Shown here: in pieces, positions 58,519 to 64,000 of the stretch
Layout: each line of letters opens with the position of its first letter
How positions within the stretch are numbered: position 1 is the stretch's first letter
Program-made: the position numbers and the translations under genes
Notes under the pieces: model-generated
The model's input: only the letters and a program-made list of their open reading frames with translations
Databases searched by the model: none
Told to the model about the DNA's origin: nothing
DNA from: an uncultured Cohaesibacter sp.
GTDB lineage: Bacteria; Pseudomonadota; Alphaproteobacteria; Rhizobiales; Cohaesibacteraceae
NCBI RefSeq assembly: GCF_963662805.1
Contig: NZ_OY759863.1
Coordinates: 62,001-126,000 of the forward strand
DNA length: 64,000 bases
Direction of reading: 5' to 3'

Positions 58519-59451
58519 CTACAATTCTACACGTGTCCACAGGGACGGGTCGATGACAGCGCCGGGATGCATGATGACCCGGCCAGCAATCGAATGGGCC
58601 ATTTGGGCGGCCTCGGAAAAATCATGACCTAGCGCCCGCATCCCCAGATAGCCAGCAGCAAAGGAATCCCCTGCCCCGGTCGTATCCTTGGGTTTGAGCA
58701 GCGCTGGTGGTGGTGCGTCATGGAAGCCTTCGTCATTGAGGACAATGCAGTTGGCTCCACCTTCCTTGACGACGACTTCTCTTGCGCCCCACTGACGCCA
58801 GCGATCCGCCACGGCCTGTGCGGTCTCATCGGGCCACAGGGCCTGATGATCATCGATGGTTACAAGCGCCAGATCGGCAAGCGAAGCAGCCCGAGCATAG
58901 GCAGCGCGGCAAACATCGCTGTCCGGCCAGAGTTTGGCGCGATAGTTGGGATCAAAGCCGATCTGCACCTTGCCCTTCACTTCCGCAAGGGCAGCGAAGA
59001 GATTATCGCGCTGGGCCTCGTCGAGGATGGCGAGGGTGATGCCGGAGAAATAGACCAGATCGAAGGTTTCAAGCAGCACCTTGATCTCATCGACAGACCA
59101 TCCCGCAAACATCTTCTTGGCCGCCGCATCGTTGCGCCAATATTGGAAGAAGCGTTCTCCGGTTTCATCATTCTCGATGAGATAGAGACCGGGAGACTTG
59201 TCCTCAACCATGGTGATAGAGTCGACCTTCAGGCCTTCGTCCGTCAGCAGCTTGCGGATACCGTTGCTCTGCGGGTCATTGCCCAGACCGGTCACATAGG
59301 AGACCTCGATCCGGGGAGAAAACTGACGCGACAGATAGATTGCGGTGTTGAAGGTGTCACCAGCAAAGCCTTGTTTGTAAAGGCCGTTGCCTGCGGGGGA
59401 AAATTCGATCATGCACTCGCCTATGGAAGCGAGTCTGACAGTCTTGTTCAT
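58519..59451 (-). CDS. kdgK: 2-dehydro-3-deoxygluconokinase
   Basis: PfkB-family sugar kinase of 310 residues that phosphorylates 2-keto-3-deoxygluconate. N-terminal IGECMIEFSP and GFAGDTFNTAIYL are typical of KDG kinase; the C-terminal DTTGAGDSFAAGYLG contains the anion hole and catalytic Asp. Start ATG at 59451; an upstream start at 59508 has no ribosome site. It supplies substrate for the aldolase encoded 8 nt downstream. Confidence 0.94.
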   Translation of the reverse strand: MNKTVRLASIGECMIEFSPAGNGLYKQGFAGDTFNTAIYLSRQFSPRIEVSYVTGLGNDPQSNGIRKLLTDEGLKVDSITMVEDKSPGLYLIENDETGERFFQYWRNDAAAKKMFAGWSVDEIKVLLETFDLVYFSGITLAILDEAQRDNLFAALAEVKGKVQIGFDPNYRAKLWPDSDVCRAAYARAASLADLALVTIDDHQALWPDETAQAVADRWRQWGAREVVVKEGGANCIVLNDEGFHDAPPPALLKPKDTTGAGDSFAAGYLGMRALGHDFSEAAQMAHSIAGRVIMHPGAVIDPSLWTRVEL

Positions 59452-59475
59452 GTGTATGCGACCAACACACCAAGG

Positions 59476-59503
59476 CCCCCGCACAACAATCGCCACGCGG
59501 GGG
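59476..59503. repeat. GC-rich hairpin between kduD and kdgK
   Basis: CCCCCGC (59476-59482) and GCGGGGG (59497-59503) with a 14-nt loop, 24 nt past the kduD stop. No T-run follows on the minus strand, so it is more likely an mRNA-stabilising or attenuating element within the operon than a full terminator. Confidence 0.5.
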
Positions 59504-59527
59504 AGCAAGGGATGTTCGGCCTCCCTC

Positions 59528-60286
59528 TTATCGAGCTAGCCAGCCGCCATCGACGGCAATTGTGTAGCCGTTGATATAGGAAGATGCTTCCGAGCACAAG
59601 AAGACCACAGGGCCGGCCAGATCGGACGGGAGACCCCAGCGATCGGCAGGAATGCGGCCAAGGATTTCGGCGCTGCGGACCGGATCTTCACGCAGGGCCT
59701 GCGTGTTGTTGGTTGCCATGTAGCCCGGAGCGATCGCGTTGACGTTCACATTATGCTTGGCCCATTCGTTTGCCATAAGGCGGGTGACGCCCATGACAGC
59801 AGACTTGGAGGCCGTGTAGGACGGCACGCGGATACCGCCCTGGAAGGACAACATGGAGGCGATGTTGACAATCTTGCCACCATCACCCTGAGCAAGGAAC
59901 TGTTTGGCAACGGCCTGCGAAAGGAAGAAGACGGACTTGATGTTGATGTTCATCACGTCGTCCCAGTTCTTCTCTGAGAATTCGATGGCGTCTTCGCGGC
60001 GGATGATGCCCGCGTTGTTGACTAGGATGTCGATGCGGCCATATTCGGCAATCGTCTTGGCGACGATGTCGTCGATGTCATCCATCGTCATCAGGTTGGC
60101 ACGAATGTCGAGGAACTTGCGACCGGTCCCCTCGATCAGTTCCTTGGTTTCAGTCGGCTCGACGATGTTGACACCGGCAATGTCACAGCCAGCCTGAGCG
60201 AGGCCGTAGGCCATGCCCTGTCCCAGTCCAGTATCACAGCCGGTTACGATGGCGATTTTGCCTGTAAGGTCAAATTTCTCTTTCAT
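59528..60286 (-). CDS. kduD: 2-dehydro-3-deoxy-D-gluconate 5-dehydrogenase (KduD), SDR family
   Basis: NAD(P)-dependent reductase that turns 2,5-diketo-3-deoxygluconate (from unsaturated uronates via KduI) into 2-keto-3-deoxygluconate. The 252-residue product has the SDR fold: TGCDTGLGQG nucleotide loop (15-24), NNAG (90-93), Ser144, Tyr157 and Lys161 in YTASK; MLSFQGGIRVPSYTASK is characteristic of KduD. Start ATG 60286 with GGGAGA upstream; 60301 would add five residues. Presence of kduD implies use of lyase-generated unsaturated uronates. No kduI is visible in the window. Confidence 0.92.
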   Translation of the reverse strand: MKEKFDLTGKIAIVTGCDTGLGQGMAYGLAQAGCDIAGVNIVEPTETKELIEGTGRKFLDIRANLMTMDDIDDIVAKTIAEYGRIDILVNNAGIIRREDAIEFSEKNWDDVMNINIKSVFFLSQAVAKQFLAQGDGGKIVNIASMLSFQGGIRVPSYTASKSAVMGVTRLMANEWAKHNVNVNAIAPGYMATNNTQALREDPVRSAEILGRIPADRWGLPSDLAGPVVFLCSEASSYINGYTIAVDGGWLAR

Positions 60287-60313
60287 AACATGTTCTCCCA
60301 ATTGGCTTGGTGA

Positions 60314-61774
60314 TCAAATTTTCAGCCACTGATCGAGGCGATCGAGCGTGAAGGGTTCGGATTTGAGGAAGTCATAAGCAGCAGTAACAGTTGCGACCAG
60401 ATCTTCCTTGGCGAGGCTCTTGCCCCAGAAAGCCTCTTCAAACAGATAGGCCTCGACCATGGCGGCCGTGCCCTCTGTTTCCCCTTTGGCTTTCAAGGCG
60501 ACAAAGCGATCGATGACGTCCTGAGCATCCCTTGGCGGATAGGTTTCCGCATGGGCGTAGTCACCGGTGTAGAAGGCAAGCCATGCTGCGAGCGATAGGC
60601 TCATGTGGCCGGGGGGCTTGCCGCTGGCCTGCCAGTGCTTCTCGAAACGCGGCAGGTTGCGCGTGTGGAACTTGGCGATCCCGTTGAGAGAGATATCGTG
60701 CCAGCGGTGCAGGATGTAGGGGTTGGCAAAGCGACGCAGGACATCGGCGCAGAACTGCTTGAGTTCTTCTTCCGGCAGGGACAGGTGCGGCATGATTTCC
60801 GTTTCCAGCATGCCCAGCAGGAAAGTGTTGGCCGGCTTGTTCTGCATGGTTTCGCGCACGGACTCGACGCCAGCCAGCAAGGCAAGCGGGCAGAGACCGG
60901 TGTGGGCGCCATTGAGGATGGCGACTTTGCGCTCTTTGTAGCCGTCGGCATTCTCGACGATGATGGTGCCGTCGTCCTTGTCGGCGAGTGGCAGGCAGAG
61001 ATCGGGCTTGCCAGCGCGCTGCTCGATGACAAGGAAGTGGAACAGCTCGGTTGCGACCATCAGGGGATCATGATAGCCAAGCTCGGCTTCGATGCTCTCG
61101 ACTTCGTCGCGCGGATAGCCCGGAACGATGCGGTCAACGAGGGTGTTGTAAAAAGCATTGCTGCCCTTCACCCATGCGGTGAAATCTTCGCCGAGTGCCC
61201 AGTCTTCGCAATGCTTGAGGACGCATTTTTCCAGCTCATCCGCATTGTGGTCAATGAGCTCGCACGGCAGGAAGTGGAAGCCCGGAGCCTCGGCCTTGCC
61301 GCAGGTCTCATAGCGCTCCATCAGCAGGCGGGTGACCTTGGCCGGGAAAGAGGCCGGAGGCGTGTCGCTTGCCTTGCAGCTGGCATCATAGGTGATACCG
61401 GCTTCGGTGGTGTTGGAAATCACGACCGAAAAGTCGGTGTTGCGGGCAAGGTCCAGAACGGCGTCCCAATCATGCACGGCGGAGATTTCGCGGCGGATCG
61501 AGCCGACCTGACGGGCTTCGGAGACGGCATTGCCGTTGCCGTCCATACCGCGTGACAGTACCGTGTAGACGCCATCACTGTCATTGAGCGAGAAAGGAAT
61601 GCCCCCGTCGATGGGACGAACCACGACGACGCCGAAATCCTGTCCGGCTTCTTCATTCATCCGGTCGATCTTCCAATCCATGAAGGCCCGGAGGAAATTG
61701 CCTTCGCCGAACTGGATGACCCGTTCAGTGGGGCGGGGGCGCCCCTGCAAATTCGTTTCGTTGATACGTTCCAT
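60314..61774 (-). CDS. uxaB: Tagaturonate reductase (altronate oxidoreductase)
   Basis: NAD-dependent polyol/uronate dehydrogenase of 486 residues, long-chain mannitol dehydrogenase family. Opening VIQFGEGNFLRAFMDWKID and central ELIDHNADEL, then ILNGAHTGLCPLALLAG and a C-terminal helical domain (NPYILHRWHDISLNGIAKF). These fit UxaB better than UxuB (fructuronate reductase), and the adjacent uxaA supports altronate as product. ATG at 61774; 45 nt after uxaA. Small chance that it serves fructuronate. Confidence 0.88.
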   Translation of the reverse strand: MERINETNLQGRPRPTERVIQFGEGNFLRAFMDWKIDRMNEEAGQDFGVVVVRPIDGGIPFSLNDSDGVYTVLSRGMDGNGNAVSEARQVGSIRREISAVHDWDAVLDLARNTDFSVVISNTTEAGITYDASCKASDTPPASFPAKVTRLLMERYETCGKAEAPGFHFLPCELIDHNADELEKCVLKHCEDWALGEDFTAWVKGSNAFYNTLVDRIVPGYPRDEVESIEAELGYHDPLMVATELFHFLVIEQRAGKPDLCLPLADKDDGTIIVENADGYKERKVAILNGAHTGLCPLALLAGVESVRETMQNKPANTFLLGMLETEIMPHLSLPEEELKQFCADVLRRFANPYILHRWHDISLNGIAKFHTRNLPRFEKHWQASGKPPGHMSLSLAAWLAFYTGDYAHAETYPPRDAQDVIDRFVALKAKGETEGTAAMVEAYLFEEAFWGKSLAKEDLVATVTAAYDFLKSEPFTLDRLDQWLKI

Positions 61775-61819
61775 TGTCTTTTCACCTGGTTATTTGCGGG
61801 TTGGGTCTGTCTGGCGGGC

Positions 61820-63355
61820 TTACATCACTGCGCCCACCTGCCAGGGGACAAACTCATTGTCGCCAAGACCCAGCAGCTCGGATTTGGTTTTTTCGCCCGA
61901 TGCCACCCGGAGGATGAGATCGAGAATTTGCGCTCCCTTGTCCTCGAGCGAGATGCCTGCGCTCAGAACATCACCACAGTTGATGTCCATGTCGTCGGGC
62001 ATCTGCTTGAACAGGGTGTCGTTGGTGGCGACCTTGATGGTCGGAGCCGGTTTCGAGCCGAAGGCAGAGCCGCGACCGGTAGTGAAGACCACCATGTGCG
62101 CCCCGCCCGCGATCTGGCCGGTTGCGCAGACCGGGTCATAGCCGGGGGTGTCCATGTAGACGAAACCGGGTTCGGTGACCTTCTCGCCATAGTCATAGAC
62201 TGCGGTCAGCGGGGTCGAGCCGGACTTGGCTGTTGCACCGAGGGATTTCTCGAGGATCGTCGTCAAGCCGCCAGCCTTGTTGCCGGGGCTCGGGTTGTTG
62301 TCGAGGCTACCCTGATTGATTTCGACGTATTTCTCCCACCATTTGATCTGGTTGATCAGCTTGTCGGCGACTTCTTTGTTGGCTGCACGGCGCAGGAGCA
62401 GCTGTTCGGCACCATAGATCTCCGGAGTTTCCGACAGGATCGCCGTTGCACCGAGACCGGCAAGCATGTCTGCGGTCTTGCCGAGGGCCGGGTTGGCCGT
62501 GATGCCGGAAAAGCCGTCCGAGCCGCCGCACTGAAGGGCGATCTTGAGTTCGGACGCTGAGCATTCTTCGCGGGTCGCCTTGTTCACTTCTGGCAACAGC
62601 TCGATAACCTTGGCCTTGATGGCCTCGATGGTCTGGCGCGTCCCGCCAACTTCCTGAATGGCGAGGCTATGGAAATTGTCCACCGAATTCTGGTTGTCGG
62701 CATCGAACAGGGACTTCATGCGGGCAATCTGCATCATCTCGCAGCCGAGGCCGACAAAGATCGTTGCGCCGGAGTTGGGATGGGTGGCATAGCCCCACAG
62801 AACGCGCTCGAGCAGCTCGTAGCCCTTCTGGGCACTCATGCCGCAGCCGGTGCCATGGGTGAGGCCAACGATGCCGTCGACATTTTCATACTGGTCGAGC
62901 ACACCAGAGGCGAGCAGCTCCTGCGAGGCATGTTGGATAACCGTGGCCGAGCAGTTCACCGTGGCGCACAGGACGATCATGTTGCGGGTGCCAACCTCGC
63001 CATTCTTGCGACGATAGCCCATGAAGGTGCGGCCTTCCATCGACGGAATGGCGGACTTGGCGGCCTCGAGATCTGCGCCGATCTGGTAGTCCTGACCATG
63101 ATCGGTAAAGGCGCAATTGTGCGAATGCACATGCTCACCTGCCTTGATGGCTTCGGTTGCCTTGCCGATGATCTGGCCAAACTTGATGATCTCGTCACCC
63201 TTGGCGTGGTCCTTGAGCGCCAGCTTATGACCGGCCATGACGTTGGCGGCAAGCGGCGCGCCGATTTCGAGCGGGTCGTCACCCTTTTTCGCACCGGACG
63301 GCAGGATCGCGATGGTGTCGGTCGGATTGAGAATGATCAGTTTGCTGTTGGTCAT
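61820..63355 (-). CDS. uxaA: Altronate dehydratase
   Basis: Dehydrates D-altronate to 2-keto-3-deoxygluconate. The 511-residue product has the full two-part UxaA layout: N-terminal SAF domain (about 10-95; IIGKATEAIKAGEHVHSHNC) and C-terminal metal-binding domain (about 110-510; GYRRKNGEVGTRNMIVL, GIVGLTHGTGCGM, QCGGSDGFSGITANPALG). Cysteines and histidines expected for the metal site are present. The ATG at 63355 overlaps the uxuA stop by 1 nt (TGATG); a TTG at 63358 is not needed. Confidence 0.94.
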   Translation of the reverse strand: MTNSKLIILNPTDTIAILPSGAKKGDDPLEIGAPLAANVMAGHKLALKDHAKGDEIIKFGQIIGKATEAIKAGEHVHSHNCAFTDHGQDYQIGADLEAAKSAIPSMEGRTFMGYRRKNGEVGTRNMIVLCATVNCSATVIQHASQELLASGVLDQYENVDGIVGLTHGTGCGMSAQKGYELLERVLWGYATHPNSGATIFVGLGCEMMQIARMKSLFDADNQNSVDNFHSLAIQEVGGTRQTIEAIKAKVIELLPEVNKATREECSASELKIALQCGGSDGFSGITANPALGKTADMLAGLGATAILSETPEIYGAEQLLLRRAANKEVADKLINQIKWWEKYVEINQGSLDNNPSPGNKAGGLTTILEKSLGATAKSGSTPLTAVYDYGEKVTEPGFVYMDTPGYDPVCATGQIAGGAHMVVFTTGRGSAFGSKPAPTIKVATNDTLFKQMPDDMDINCGDVLSAGISLEDKGAQILDLILRVASGEKTKSELLGLGDNEFVPWQVGAVM

Positions 63356-64000
63356 CAATTCAGTCTTTCATGTTTGATACCGGCCATTAGCCCGCGCAGT
63401 TCGGCAAGGCCACGCAGACGCCCGATCAACGGGTATCCCGGATGGGTCTTGCGGTCGGCATCATTGAGTAGTTCATGGCCATGATCGGGTCTGAGGACGA
63501 TGTCACAATCTTCACGTCCCTCGTCCTTGCGGCGCTGCTCCTCGGTCAGGAGAACAGCCACCAATTTGGCCATATCAGTGTCCCCCTCAAGATGGGCAGC
63601 TTCTTCGAAACTGCCATCGGGGAATTTTCGTACATTGCGCAAATGCGCAAAATGAATCTTGTCGGCGAACCGTTCGGCAATGGCCGGAATGTCATTGACC
63701 GGATTGGCACCGAGGGAACCGGAGCAGAGGGTCAGGCCATTGTTGCGGCTTTCATGGGCTCCCAGCACCCACGCGATGTCGTCACCGGTAGAGACTATGC
63801 GCGGAAGGCCCAGAATGTCCCTCGGAGGATCATCTGGATGGACGGCGAGCGAAATACCGAGCTCTTCGGCTGTCGGGATCACTTCGTCGAGGAAGCGCTT
63901 GTAATTGGCTCTCAGAGCCTCCCTGTCGATATCCTTGTAAAGCTCGAGGCCCTTGCGCAGACCTTCGATGTCGTAGCGGTCATAGGCACCGGGCAAACCG
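63355..64000 (-). CDS. uxuA: Mannonate dehydratase, N-terminus cut by window edge
   Basis: Dehydrates D-mannonate to 2-keto-3-deoxygluconate, the glucuronate branch. About 214 C-terminal residues are visible; the frame stays open to base 64000, so the N-terminal half lies outside. UxuA motifs: GISLAVHPDDPPRDILGLPR, then TLCSGSLGANPVNDI, IHFAHLRNVR, and the C-terminal LRPDHGHELLNDADRKTHPGYP with metal and catalytic residues. Having both uxuA and uxaA in one operon means glucuronate/mannuronate-type and galacturonate-type sugars converge here. Confidence 0.95.
   Translation of the reverse strand, partial: GLPGAYDRYDIEGLRKGLELYKDIDREALRANYKRFLDEVIPTAEELGISLAVHPDDPPRDILGLPRIVSTGDDIAWVLGAHESRNNGLTLCSGSLGANPVNDIPAIAERFADKIHFAHLRNVRKFPDGSFEEAAHLEGDTDMAKLVAVLLTEEQRRKDEGREDCDIVLRPDHGHELLNDADRKTHPGYPLIGRLRGLAELRGLMAGIKHERLN

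Noticed and set aside
1..64000. Search for tRNA, rRNA, CRISPR arrays, insertion sequences, att sites and phage genes
   Set aside because: No cloverleaf-like gene, spaced direct repeats, transposase or integrase was noticed; absence is by reading, not by software.

Overview
The window reads as chromosome of a Gram-negative alphaproteobacterium, probably a marine or plant-associated member of the Hyphomicrobiales. This rests on high-GC coding sequence, gene style, a complete type VI secretion system (T6SS) of proteobacterial type, and a uronate/beta-glycoside catabolic locus; the genus is not established. No tRNA, rRNA, CRISPR array, IS element or phage gene was seen. Coding density is very high and most neighbours are translationally coupled.

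Region 1 (1-15539, minus) is one T6SS structural operon, read tssA-B-C-E-F-G-tagH-J-K-L-M; tssM runs off the left edge. Region 2 (15798-24836) is its regulatory and energising block: a STAS anti-anti-sigma protein, an anti-sigma-type ATPase, a coiled-coil protein and a MinD-like ATPase on plus, then a Ser/Thr kinase, a sigma-54 activator, clpV (tssH) and hcp on minus. A textbook sigma-54 promoter lies upstream of hcp. Region 3 (25282-35652, plus) is the spike and cargo-loading island: a giant DUF2169-pentapeptide protein, a second pentapeptide protein, a DUF4150 PAAR-like tip, a short VgrG, a separate beta-helical spike-like protein, DUF3540, a TPR/glycosyltransferase-like protein and a small orphan. 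No classical toxin domain was recognised.

Region 4 (35787-43620, plus) is a tight five-gene operon of unusual make-up: a membrane sensor, a sensor-HAMP-MFS fusion, an orphan ABC-type binding protein, a large polytopic membrane protein and a HAMP-SpoIIE/PP2C phosphatase. Three of the products share a short sensory motif (four copies in all). The phosphatase is the natural missing member of the STAS/anti-sigma pair in region 2, so regions 2 and 4 may form one envelope-signal-to-T6SS partner-switching pathway. This is the best candidate for an undescribed system.

Region 5 (43701-51185) is an envelope or exopolysaccharide locus: two SGNH proteins, an AlgI-like MBOAT acyltransferase and a small membrane protein on minus, with a divergent CapA-family protein. 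Region 6 (51192-64000) holds a GH3 beta-glucosidase and a GH2 beta-mannosidase, a LacI-type regulator, and a uronate operon read uxuA-uxaA-uxaB-kduD-kdgK-eda that ends at a strong terminator. Together these would take beta-linked mannose/glucose/uronate oligosaccharides to 2-keto-3-deoxygluconate and then pyruvate plus glyceraldehyde-3-phosphate.
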